Assembly: GCA_963674835.2 (NCBI GenBank)
Contig: CAXXKC010000003.1
Span: 992,001 to 1,056,000 of the forward strand
Reading direction: 5' to 3'
DNA: 64,000 bases
Origin: G963674835 sp963674835
GTDB lineage: Bacteria; Planctomycetota; Planctomycetia; Pirellulales; Thermoguttaceae
A model generated the notes under the pieces. The model had not been told where the DNA came from, searched no databases, and was given only the letters and a program-made list of their open reading frames with translations. Made by a program: the position numbers and the translations under genes. Below are positions 56,857 to 64,000 of this stretch, piece by piece. How positions within the stretch are numbered: position 1 is the stretch's first letter; each line of letters opens with the position of its first letter.

Positions 56857-58992
56857 ATGCATCCCCTCCACGTCGCCCTCCGCACCATCATCGCCCTCGT
56901 GGTCTGCGGCTCCCTCGCCGCCCCCACCGCCGCCGCCCAGCAAAACGCTCCGCCCACCGTGCTCTGGCCGAGCCTCATACTGCAAGACCAGGTCACCCAG
57001 TCCTGCCGCCAATCGCTCGCCGCCGGCAAGCAGAAGCGCCAGGCCATCGACACGCGCGACAAGCTCGCCGCTTGGCAAACATCGACCCTGGCGACCATCC
57101 GTAGCGTCATCCCCAAAGCAGCCTTTCATCGCGCGCCGTTGAACGCCCGCGTCGTCTCCCAGTACGACCTGCCCGAGTACCGCATCGAGAACGTCCTCTT
57201 CCAGTCGCTCCCCGGCTGGGAAGTCAACGGAACCGTCTACCTGCCCAGAAAGCCCGGCCGATATCCGGGTGTCGTCTGTCCCACCGGTCACAGCAACAAG
57301 GGTGGCAAGAGCTACCAGCAGTCCGCGCAGGTCTTCGCCCGCAACGGCTTCATCGCCATCTCCTTCGATCCGCCTGGTGCCGGCGGTGAAATGGCCCACC
57401 TCAACGACCACTTCACCAACGGCCTCATCGGCTATCTCACCGGCTTCTGGTCCCAAACCCACTTCGTCGTCGATGCCCTCGCCGCCATCGACTACCTCCA
57501 AACCCGCCCCGACGTCGACCCCGACGCCGGTTTCGCCGTTACAGGCGTCTCCGGAGGCGGCCACACCAGCATGTACGTCGGTCTGCTCGACGACCGCGTC
57601 AAGTTCGTTGCACCCGTCTGCTGCCTGGCCGAACACGAGTCGCTCCATCTGACGGGCCTCTACACGAGCTGCCCTGAGCAGTTCGGCCCCGGCTACGTCG
57701 CCGCCGGCCTCGACTACGCCGACCTCATCGCGGCCCTGGCCCCCAAAGCGTGTCTCGTGGTCGGTGGCAAAGAAGATGAAGTCTTCGACTACCGCGCAAC
57801 CACGCGCCTCTTCGACGACATCCGCCGCATCTATCGCATCGCAGGCGTCGAAGACCGCTGCGGCTTCTTTCTCGACGAGCAATCCGGCCACGGCTACACA
57901 GTCGCCATGGCCAACGAGGTCGTCCGTTGGATGAACCGTATCCTCAAAAACACCGATCGTCCGCCGCTGCCCCTCGCCGACGCCGACGTACCGACCATCG
58001 AGCGCGAAAAGCTCCTCTGCCATCCCACAAGCGCCGCCAACATGTTCACCGTCAACCGGGACGAAGCCCAGCGCCTCGCCAAATCGCGCCCCCACGAGAC
58101 CGATCCCGCCGCGCGCCGCCAGCGACTCCAAGCAGCCGCACGCAAACTCCTCGGCCTCGCCCAGCCCGCGCCCCTCCGCGTTTCCCCACGTTCCCCCGCG
58201 CGCACCAGTTGGCACGTCCTCGTCGAAGACCTCGATCTCCAACCCGCCGACGGCGTGCACCTGCCCGCCCTCTTCTTCTCCCACGTCGAGGTCAAACAGC
58301 CCCGCCCTGCCCTGCTCTGGATCGACGACGCCGGACGCTGGGCCGCCTTCCGGCACGACGGATTCCTCGACGCCGCGCTCGACAAGTTCTCCCCCGAGTG
58401 CCCGCCCAACCGCCCGCGCATCCTCAGCCTCGACGTCTCCGGCCTCGGCTGCCTCGAGCCCGAGCCCACCGCCTACGACCTGGCCGGCTGGAACGATATC
58501 CAGCGCATCCTCACCTACTTGTCGGTCGCCAACGCGCGCCCCATTCTCGGCTTGCAAGTCCGCGATGCCCTAGCCGCACTCGACTATCTCCGCTCCCGCC
58601 CCGAGGTCGACCCCCAGCGGCTGATGATCGGCGGCCGCGGCGTCGGTGCGCTGGTGGCCCTCCACGTCGCGCTGCTCGATGGCAAGATCCACCGCGTCAT
58701 CTGCTCCGAAATGCTCTCCCACTACGGCGCCCTGACCGAGCAGTTCCCCTATGCCTGGCGACCACCCATCATCCTTCCCAACGTCCTTTCCCACTACGAT
58801 CTCCCCGAAATCCCCTTCGCGATGCCCGGCACCCAGGTCATCCTCATCAATCCCTGCGACGCCCAACAAAAGCCCCTCTCTGGCGAAGCGGCCGACAAAC
58901 TCTACGCCGAAGCCATCGCCGCCGGCGCCGTGGTAAAATGCGGGGTCAACGCAGGCGACGCCGTCCGCGACGCCGTCCAAGCCGCACCGTGA
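56857..58992 (+). CDS. Exported protein with two alpha/beta hydrolase domains
   Basis: A 711-residue protein with a signal peptide (ALRTIIALVVCGSLAAPTAAA). The first domain (about 60-370) is an acetylxylan esterase-like hydrolase: TGHSNKGGKSY and SFDPPGAGG before the nucleophile box GVSGGGHTSM, Asp in GGKEDEVFD, His in SGHGYT. The second domain (about 450-700) keeps the fold layout (VDPQRLMIGGRGVGALV) but Arg replaces the Ser nucleophile. So it is probably one active esterase plus a pseudo-esterase. No neighbour suggests the substrate. Confidence 0.82.
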   Translation: MHPLHVALRTIIALVVCGSLAAPTAAAQQNAPPTVLWPSLILQDQVTQSCRQSLAAGKQKRQAIDTRDKLAAWQTSTLATIRSVIPKAAFHRAPLNARVVSQYDLPEYRIENVLFQSLPGWEVNGTVYLPRKPGRYPGVVCPTGHSNKGGKSYQQSAQVFARNGFIAISFDPPGAGGEMAHLNDHFTNGLIGYLTGFWSQTHFVVDALAAIDYLQTRPDVDPDAGFAVTGVSGGGHTSMYVGLLDDRVKFVAPVCCLAEHESLHLTGLYTSCPEQFGPGYVAAGLDYADLIAALAPKACLVVGGKEDEVFDYRATTRLFDDIRRIYRIAGVEDRCGFFLDEQSGHGYTVAMANEVVRWMNRILKNTDRPPLPLADADVPTIEREKLLCHPTSAANMFTVNRDEAQRLAKSRPHETDPAARRQRLQAAARKLLGLAQPAPLRVSPRSPARTSWHVLVEDLDLQPADGVHLPALFFSHVEVKQPRPALLWIDDAGRWAAFRHDGFLDAALDKFSPECPPNRPRILSLDVSGLGCLEPEPTAYDLAGWNDIQRILTYLSVANARPILGLQVRDALAALDYLRSRPEVDPQRLMIGGRGVGALVALHVALLDGKIHRVICSEMLSHYGALTEQFPYAWRPPIILPNVLSHYDLPEIPFAMPGTQVILINPCDAQQKPLSGEAADKLYAEAIAAGAVVKCGVNAGDAVRDAVQAAP

Positions 58993-59181
58993 CCCGACAC
59001 GGCCACTCGTCAAATCTGCTGGCCCTCGCCGTGACGCCTTCTGGCTGTCCGGCATCCCGTGCGATCTTCTCCGCCAATCCCCGCGTTTCTTCTCTTGGCA
59101 CGCACTTTGCTCTTAGGTCGCCAGACCAACTTCCATCGACTCCCGGTGGTAAGGATACCTCTTTTCGGAAGGATCTCGCGG

Positions 59182-59967
59182 ATGATCGAAAGCATCACCA
59201 TCCTTGGCGGACAAGGCAAAACCGGTGAACCGGAACCTGTGCGGCAAATCCACATGACTATGGGCGACGTCGTCAGCATCGTCGGACCTACCGGTTCTGG
59301 AAAAACCACCTTCATCAACGACATCGAGCTATTCGCCGATGGAAACACCCCCACGGGCCGCCGCGTTCTCATCAACGGTCAGTCGCCGCCCGCCGAGTAT
59401 CGCGACAATCCCGCCTGCAATCCCATCGCCCTCATCACCCAACACACGACCTTCCTCTCCGACCTTCCTGTCCGCGAGTTCCTCAAAACCCACGCCCGCA
59501 TACGCACCTCGGTCGGAGGCCAGGTCGAAGGCATGCTCGAGCGCACCCTCGACTTCGCCAACCAGCTGACCGGCGAGCCCGTCCTCCTCGACAGCCGCAT
59601 GACCGAGCTCTCCGGCGGTCAGACCCGCGCCCTGCTGATCGCCGACGCCACCATCATCTGCAACACGCCCATCGTCCTTCTCGACGAAGTCGAGAACGCC
59701 GGAATCCACCGCACCCGTGCCCTGGAGCTCCTCCGTCAGCACCGCAAGATCTTCATCTTCGTCACCCACGATCCCCGCATCGCCCTGCTGTCCGACTACC
59801 GCATCGTCATGCAGGCAGGTACCATCCGCAAGATTCTCAACACCGACGCCGAGGAACGCCGCTGCTCGCTCGAAGTGAGCCGCCTCGACGACATGCTCTC
59901 CCGCCTCCGCGAGAAGATCCGCCTCGGCCACCGCCTCGGCGCCTACGAATTGGAGGCTGCAGCATGA
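59182..59967 (+). CDS. Soluble ABC-type ATPase of the FeS cassette
   Basis: A 261-residue ABC ATPase. It has Walker A GPTGSGKT (35-42), Q-loop Gln 87, signature LSGGQ (143-147), Walker B IVLLDE (164-169) and the H-loop THDP (195-198). There is no membrane segment and no permease gene nearby, so a transporter role is unlikely; soluble ABC ATPases act in metallocentre assembly and protein remodelling. I chose the ATG at 59182 because AAGGA lies 8 nt upstream. It overlaps the GTPase gene by four bases (ATGA). First gene of a three-gene unit. Confidence 0.88.
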   Translation: MIESITILGGQGKTGEPEPVRQIHMTMGDVVSIVGPTGSGKTTFINDIELFADGNTPTGRRVLINGQSPPAEYRDNPACNPIALITQHTTFLSDLPVREFLKTHARIRTSVGGQVEGMLERTLDFANQLTGEPVLLDSRMTELSGGQTRALLIADATIICNTPIVLLDEVENAGIHRTRALELLRQHRKIFIFVTHDPRIALLSDYRIVMQAGTIRKILNTDAEERRCSLEVSRLDDMLSRLREKIRLGHRLGAYELEAAA

Positions 59968-60668
59968 AACTGGTCATCTGCGCCGGCCCCGCCACCTGTG
60001 GAAAAACCGCGGTCCTGCGGCACATCATCGCCAAGCTCGCCGCCGCCAACTACCGCACGGCCTTCCTCAAAATCGACGTCCAATACGCCGAAGAAGACGA
60101 GATCTTCGCCCGCGAATTCGAGATCCCCACCAAGAAAGTCTACTCCGGCGACCTCTGCCCCGACCACTGCAACGTCATGGTCCTCGGCGACGCCCTCGTC
60201 TGGGCACGCCGCAACAACACCGACGTCCTCTTCGTCGAAACCGCCGGCCTCTGCCTCCGCTGCTCGCCCTATGTCGACGGCGGTCTCGGCATCGTCGTCC
60301 TCGAAGCCACCAGCGGCATGAACCTGCCCCTGAAGGTCGGCCCGATGCTCTCCCTGGCCGATGTCGCCGTCGTCACTAAGATCGACCGCGTCTCGCAGGC
60401 CGAACGCGAGGTCTTCCGCGCGCGCATCCAGGACGTCGCCCCCTCGGTCCGCATCCGCGAGGTCGACGCCCTCCACGCCATCGGCATCGATCCGCTCGTC
60501 GAGCAGATCCTCAACCAGACCGCCGACGTCAACGGCCAGATGCTCCTCCGCGGCAATCCGCCCGTAGGCACCTGCACCATCTGTGTCGGCAAGAAGGAAG
60601 TCGGCTGGCAGTCCCACTTCGGCGTCGTCCGCCCCCTCGAAAACCAAGTCTTCTACCGCGGCGAATAA
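59964..60668 (+). CDS. HypB/UreG-like GTPase with three cysteine pairs
   Basis: A 234-residue SIMIBI-class GTPase. The P-loop is GPATCGKT (8-15) and the base box is TKID (138-141). Unlike HypB, it has three cysteine pairs: C65/C69 (LCPDHC), C97/C100 (GLCLRC) and C204/C207 (TCTIC), which could bind metal. HypB, UreG and CooC use GTP or ATP to load nickel into hydrogenase, urease and CO dehydrogenase. This protein probably loads or checks a metal in an unknown client. It overlaps the ATPase and is followed by a CCCACTA array and the FeS gene. Confidence 0.85.
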   Translation: MKLVICAGPATCGKTAVLRHIIAKLAAANYRTAFLKIDVQYAEEDEIFAREFEIPTKKVYSGDLCPDHCNVMVLGDALVWARRNNTDVLFVETAGLCLRCSPYVDGGLGIVVLEATSGMNLPLKVGPMLSLADVAVVTKIDRVSQAEREVFRARIQDVAPSVRIREVDALHAIGIDPLVEQILNQTADVNGQMLLRGNPPVGTCTICVGKKEVGWQSHFGVVRPLENQVFYRGE

Positions 60669-60755
60669 CCCACTACCCACTACCCACTACCCACTACCCA
60701 CTACCCACTACCCACTACCCACTACCCACTACCCACTACTCGCTACTCACTACCC
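60669..60755. repeat. CCCACTA tandem array, ten perfect copies
   Basis: Ten perfect 7-bp units (60669-60738) and then degenerate units to about 60755. It begins on the base after the GTPase stop and fills the gap before the FeS gene's ribosome site. Same unit as at 25292 and 31734. Confidence 0.9.
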
Positions 60756-60770
60756 AACAAGGATGTTCTC

Positions 60771-61505
60771 ATGTCCTCTTCACAAACCATCGAACTGCCC
60801 GGCCTCGACTGCGGCCTCTGCGGATCCCGCACTTGCCAGGAGTTCGCCGCCCGTCTCCAATCCGAGCCAAACCTCATCAGCCGTTGCATCCACCTTTCTA
60901 AAGACCAAATATCCCCGACCCCCACATCATCCCCTCTCCCGCAAACCGGAAAGGTCCCGGGGCTAACGACACCTTCCACTCCAACCCCCTGCTCCACTCC
61001 CATCCAAATCGACCCCCACTTCCAAACCCAACAACCCAACTGGCGCGACAGCCTCGACCGCCCATTCGACTTCTACCTCGAACACTTCCCCGAAGAACCC
61101 GGCCCGCGCGAAATCATCATCCCCCACAACCCCATAATCACTCGCGAGTTGAACATCCAGATCGGCGACGTCCTCATCGGCCGCCCCCTAGGAATGTCTT
61201 GCGGGTGCCCCATCACGCACTGCGGCGTCGTTATCGAAGTCGACCACCGCACGGGCGTCATGCTCTGGTGCGTCACCGGCCCTCTTCGTCCGCGTCAGGA
61301 AGGCTACAAAGATCTCGGCTACTACATCGCCGAAGGCTACGAAGGCCTCATCCACGAGGCCCGCTGCGAAATCAAGATCGGCATGCGCTACTACTTCCAA
61401 CCCCGTATGTGCATGCTCCAGTGGCGCCACAGCGGCCTGGTCAACTTCCTCAACCGCACCCCCGACGCCCTCCAAGTCCGCCTCGAAGGCCTCTGGATCG
61501 GCTAA
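60771..61505 (+). CDS. Fe-S domain protein of the ABC/GTPase cassette
   Basis: A 244-residue protein. The N-terminus holds a C14-x2-C17-x4-C22-x16-C39 set (CGLCGSRTCQEF), like the putative Fe-S domain found in the corrinoid subunit of CO dehydrogenase/acetyl-CoA synthase. A Pro/Thr-rich linker (45-80) joins it to a second domain that contains CGCPITHCG (near 145) and a Trp-Cys in VMLWCVTGPL. I do not know that domain. AAGGA lies 7 nt before the ATG. It is the third gene of the unit. Confidence 0.82.
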   Translation: MSSSQTIELPGLDCGLCGSRTCQEFAARLQSEPNLISRCIHLSKDQISPTPTSSPLPQTGKVPGLTTPSTPTPCSTPIQIDPHFQTQQPNWRDSLDRPFDFYLEHFPEEPGPREIIIPHNPIITRELNIQIGDVLIGRPLGMSCGCPITHCGVVIEVDHRTGVMLWCVTGPLRPRQEGYKDLGYYIAEGYEGLIHEARCEIKIGMRYYFQPRMCMLQWRHSGLVNFLNRTPDALQVRLEGLWIG

Positions 61506-61612
61506 CCCGCGCCGACCCCAACTCCCCTCGCTCGCCACCCCACAGGTTATGCTTCAGCATCACACCCCCAACCGCTCGCGGGCGAGGGCCCTGTGACCCT
61601 ACCCACAAACCC

Positions 61613-62788
61613 TCAATCCCGCCCCCCGCTTTCCGCTTTCCCCTTTCCGCTTTCCACCTCCCCCTCTCCGCTTTCCACCAACACCTCCTCCAGCAACCCG
61701 TCCCACACCTCCATCACCCGCTCCAAATCAAGCCGTGCGACCGACGCCGGGCCGGCCTCCCCCAGCGCCTTCCGCCGTTGCTCATCGCCCATCAACTCCC
61801 CCATCGCCTCGGCCAGCGCCTCGACATTCTCCGGCGGAACCAACAGTCCATCCTTGCCGTGATGCACGAATCCCGGCGACACGGTCCAGCAATCCGTGGC
61901 GATCACCGGCACTCCGCACGCCATCGCCTCGACCAGCACGATCCCGAACCCTTCATGCCGCGAAGAAAGCACGAACAGGTCCGCCTGCTTCATCGCCGCA
62001 TACGGCTCGTGCATCACGCCCGGAAGTCGCACCCGATCGCGCAGGCCGAGTTGCTGAATCAGTTCGTCCAACTTCAGGCGATCCTCGCCCTCGCCCAGAA
62101 TCACCAGTCCCCAGTCGACGTTCTTGGCCGCCACCGCCGCAAACGCGCGGATCAGCACATCGAACCCTTTCAAGTCCGTCAGCCGGCCGATCGCCAGCAC
62201 GATGTGCGGCCAATCCTGTCGCAGCGGATGCCCCGACTGCTGCTGCAACTCCGAGAGCGAAATCGGATTATGAACAACCGTGCGGCGGCTCTCCGGTAAC
62301 CACTCGAACCATGTATCCACCGCATTACTCACACTCACCACTTTCGCCGCCCAGGGATACGTCCACCGCCGCAGCCACTCCCATTGCCGCGGCAGCGGAA
62401 AACAGCCCGCCTCGATGTGCTCCGTCACGATTACCGGCACGCCCAACCCCTTCGCGGCCAGCAACGCCACCACGTTGGTCTCGCTCATGAAAGAGACGAT
62501 CACATCAGGGTGATCCTGCCGGATGACCTCTCGCAATGCCTTCACTCGCTGGAAGTTGCCCGATAGCTTCTGAACAACCGTCGACCGATCGCGCCCCAGG
62601 TTCAACGCCCTCCGGTAAACCTGGTCCGGCAGTTCGTAGAAATCCCGGTCCCGCCCGTAGATCGTCGCCACGCCCACCCAATACCCCCGGGCGAGCAGAC
62701 CCTGGGCCATCAGCACCGCCACTCGCTCGGCGCCCCCGCCCGAAAGCGACGAGATCACCAGCAGAATCCTACGCCCCGAGTTTGGCAT
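61613..62788 (-). CDS. GT4-family glycosyltransferase
   Basis: A 391-residue GT-B glycosyltransferase. The N-terminal SSLSGGGAERV, and the C-terminal HEGFGIVLVEAMACGVPVIA with the E-x7-E pair, are typical of GT4. It would add a sugar from a nucleotide donor to a glycan or lipid. The last 25 residues (ESGEGEVESGKGKAESGG) are from a heptamer repeat and look like an accidental tail. It overlaps the methyltransferase gene by 20 bases. Confidence 0.92.
   Translation of the reverse strand: MPNSGRRILLVISSLSGGGAERVAVLMAQGLLARGYWVGVATIYGRDRDFYELPDQVYRRALNLGRDRSTVVQKLSGNFQRVKALREVIRQDHPDVIVSFMSETNVVALLAAKGLGVPVIVTEHIEAGCFPLPRQWEWLRRWTYPWAAKVVSVSNAVDTWFEWLPESRRTVVHNPISLSELQQQSGHPLRQDWPHIVLAIGRLTDLKGFDVLIRAFAAVAAKNVDWGLVILGEGEDRLKLDELIQQLGLRDRVRLPGVMHEPYAAMKQADLFVLSSRHEGFGIVLVEAMACGVPVIATDCWTVSPGFVHHGKDGLLVPPENVEALAEAMGELMGDEQRRKALGEAGPASVARLDLERVMEVWDGLLEEVLVESGEGEVESGKGKAESGGRD
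61625..61678. repeat. GCGGAAA-type heptamer array in the GT4 gene's end
   Basis: Degenerate CCGCTTTCC units within the last codons of the glycosyltransferase gene, read on the minus strand as GGAAAGCGG. Confidence 0.7.
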
Positions 62789-63542
62789 GATAACACAGCA
62801 CCCAACCGTCCTTATCGCCTCGCATCAGCGGCCGAAGCGGAAACACCAATAGACTCAGCAACAGTCGCTTCCAGTTGTACGCCCACACGACCGGAAGGTT
62901 GCCGGCCGCCACGATCTGCTCGCACACAAAACCGTTCTCCCGCAGCATCCCCCGCATCTCCGTGACCGTGATCGCGTGAATGTGCCCCGGGGCCGTCCAA
63001 CTCTCCGGGCTGAATCCCCACAGATCGCCCGTCAAAAAGAACCACACCCGGCTCCACCACGAACCCACGTTCGGCGTGCTCACCAACAGATGCGTCTGTT
63101 CGCTCGCCAGTCGTCGGCATGCCGCCAGAAGCGCCCACGGACTGCGCAAATGCTCCATCACCTCCACCGCCAGAATCAAATCCACACTCCCCGAGAATCG
63201 ATCCACCAGCCCGTCCACTACGGCCGCGTCGTTCAAGTCGGCTGCGATGAACTCCGGTCCCCGCGCCTGGTACTCCCCTGCGGCCAAATCGACTCCGATC
63301 ACCTCGTAGCCCAGGTCGAACAGCCGCTGCGACAGCGCCCCCGCGCCGCACCCAAGATCCAACACGCGCGGCCGCCTTCCGCCCGACTCGCCCACAGGCA
63401 CCCATTGCCCGATCATCGCCTCCAACTGCTCGTGGAGGTGCGTGTCGGTCTTCATCCGCAGCCCCTCGTATGACTGTGGCTGCTTCCGATCGCAACCAAA
63501 CCAAGGTGCCGGACTCGGGCCAAAACTTCCGCGTCGCGCCAT
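62769..63542 (-). CDS. Class I SAM-dependent methyltransferase
   Basis: A 257-residue methyltransferase. Motif I is VLDLGCGAGALSQRL, and AVEVMEHLRSPWALL is the motif IV region. STPNVGSWWSRVWFFL and the hydrophobic C-terminal part suggest a membrane-associated lipid or sugar methyltransferase. Start at 63542 is the first in frame; an ATG at 63455 (MKTDTHLHEQLEAM) is also possible. It overlaps the glycosyltransferase gene, so the two are probably in one operon that builds a surface glycan. Confidence 0.88.
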   Translation of the reverse strand: MARRGSFGPSPAPWFGCDRKQPQSYEGLRMKTDTHLHEQLEAMIGQWVPVGESGGRRPRVLDLGCGAGALSQRLFDLGYEVIGVDLAAGEYQARGPEFIAADLNDAAVVDGLVDRFSGSVDLILAVEVMEHLRSPWALLAACRRLASEQTHLLVSTPNVGSWWSRVWFFLTGDLWGFSPESWTAPGHIHAITVTEMRGMLRENGFVCEQIVAAGNLPVVWAYNWKRLLLSLLVFPLRPLMRGDKDGWVLCYHAKLGA

Positions 63543-63681
63543 CTCACACCCAACCCAGTCTCGAGCTTCTCAAAACGCACCCCGATCCTACTACATTCCC
63601 TCCCTACTGCCAATGCTCCTCCCCGCATCCCGCATCGCGTGCGGTAGCCGATTCCCGGCGCGGTGGGCAGCCGCCAACATG

Positions 63682-63711
63682 TAGGGTGGGCCGAGCGAAG
63701 CGAGTCCCACC
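63682..63711. repeat. GTGGG/CCCAC palindromic repeat, copy 4 of 4
   Basis: TAGGGTGGGCCGAGCGAAGC followed by GAGTCCCACC. It lies upstream of the methyltransferase gene. Confidence 0.85.
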
Positions 63712-63834
63712 AGCGAACTACCACAGTGACAACCTGCACGTCACTGCCAACCAGCACACCGGCACTCCGACGACCGCCACAGCGTCGTCCACAAGACGAA
63801 CCACCCGACGCAACCCGACCTCGCACCCGCGTCC

Positions 63835-64000
63835 CTACGACCAAAGCCCCTTCGTTTGCCGGCGAATATCCTTGCTCGTCACGCCCGCCGACCACTTCGG
63901 CTCCGCCTCGGCCGTCCCGTCATCGTCAAACGCCAAACTTGCGCAACACCGAAATTGTCGCTTCGCCGATTTCGGCAGGAACCGCGTCACCTGGGCGAGC
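63835..64000 (-). CDS. 3' end of a gene running off the right edge
   Basis: An open frame of 54 codons on the minus strand, ending TSKDIRRQTKGLWS and a TAG at 63835. It continues past the edge, so the start is unseen. Codon choice looks coding but no family is recognisable. Low certainty. Confidence 0.35.
   Translation of the reverse strand, partial: LAQVTRFLPKSAKRQFRCCASLAFDDDGTAEAEPKWSAGVTSKDIRRQTKGLWS

Noticed and set aside
59182..59967. ABC transporter
   Set aside because: No membrane domain in the protein and no permease or binding protein gene adjacent.
60669..60755. CRISPR array
   Set aside because: The 7-bp units are contiguous with no spacers and no cas genes; it is a simple tandem repeat.

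Overview
The window is high-GC bacterial chromosome, most likely from a member of the Planctomycetota. This is an inference from gene content: a PEP-CTERM secreted protein, two Gfo/Idh/MocA oxidoreductases (one with a twin-arginine leader), export-signalled sialidase, GH20 hexosaminidase and esterases, a cytochrome b fused to two cytochrome c domains next to a Rieske protein, an EF-G2-type elongation factor, an archaemetzincin, futalosine-route menaquinone genes, and many short intergenic palindromes. No rRNA or tRNA gene was seen, so the phylum cannot be fixed from the sequence alone.

Layout. 1-5.3 kb: 3' end of an oxidoreductase gene, a UROD-like protein, a zinc-ribbon membrane protein and glycyl-tRNA synthetase. 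5.3-11 kb: a ComB-like phosphatase divergent from a tightly overlapping menaquinone operon (UbiD-like, MenG/UbiE, UbiX, UbiA/MqnP, MqnE). 11.1-16.8 kb, minus strand: DUF4912 protein, RibF, NrnA-like phosphoesterase, Rieske protein and the cytochrome b-c fusion. 16.9-17.9 kb: no protein gene, but two sigma70-like promoters pointing apart and a foldable leader or RNA. 17.9-25.7 kb: a complete F-type ATP synthase operon. 25.9-29.3 kb: an unknown protein and a YfhO-like membrane protein. 29.4-38.8 kb, minus strand: archaemetzincin, serine acetyltransferase, EF-G2, HisA, HisH and a large hybrid histidine kinase, followed at 38.8-40.3 kb by a complete insertion sequence. 40.8-58.99 kb: mostly hydrolases and membrane proteins, including a TldD/PmbA pair, a Gfo/Idh/MocA protein, a hexosaminidase, B-box-like membrane proteins, a PEP-CTERM protein and a double alpha/beta hydrolase. 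59.2-61.5 kb: a three-gene cassette of a soluble ABC ATPase, a HypB/UreG-like GTPase and an Fe-S domain protein. 61.6-63.5 kb: a glycosyltransferase and a methyltransferase. The end of one more gene reaches the right edge.

Function. The central block is respiratory: late menaquinone synthesis, a quinol-oxidising cytochrome b/Rieske complex and the proton-driven ATP synthase lie within 20 kb. The ABC-GTPase-FeS cassette is the best candidate for an undescribed system. It looks like metallocentre assembly or protein activation machinery, but its client is not visible here.

The gaps carry several dispersed repeat families: a roughly 96-bp palindrome (five copies, one split by a second 100-bp element flanked by TA), a 30-bp GTGGG/CCCAC palindrome (four copies), a CAGCCG hairpin, a CTCGCCCGC palindrome, and 7-bp tandem arrays that repeatedly begin at gene 3' ends and supply stop codons or tails.
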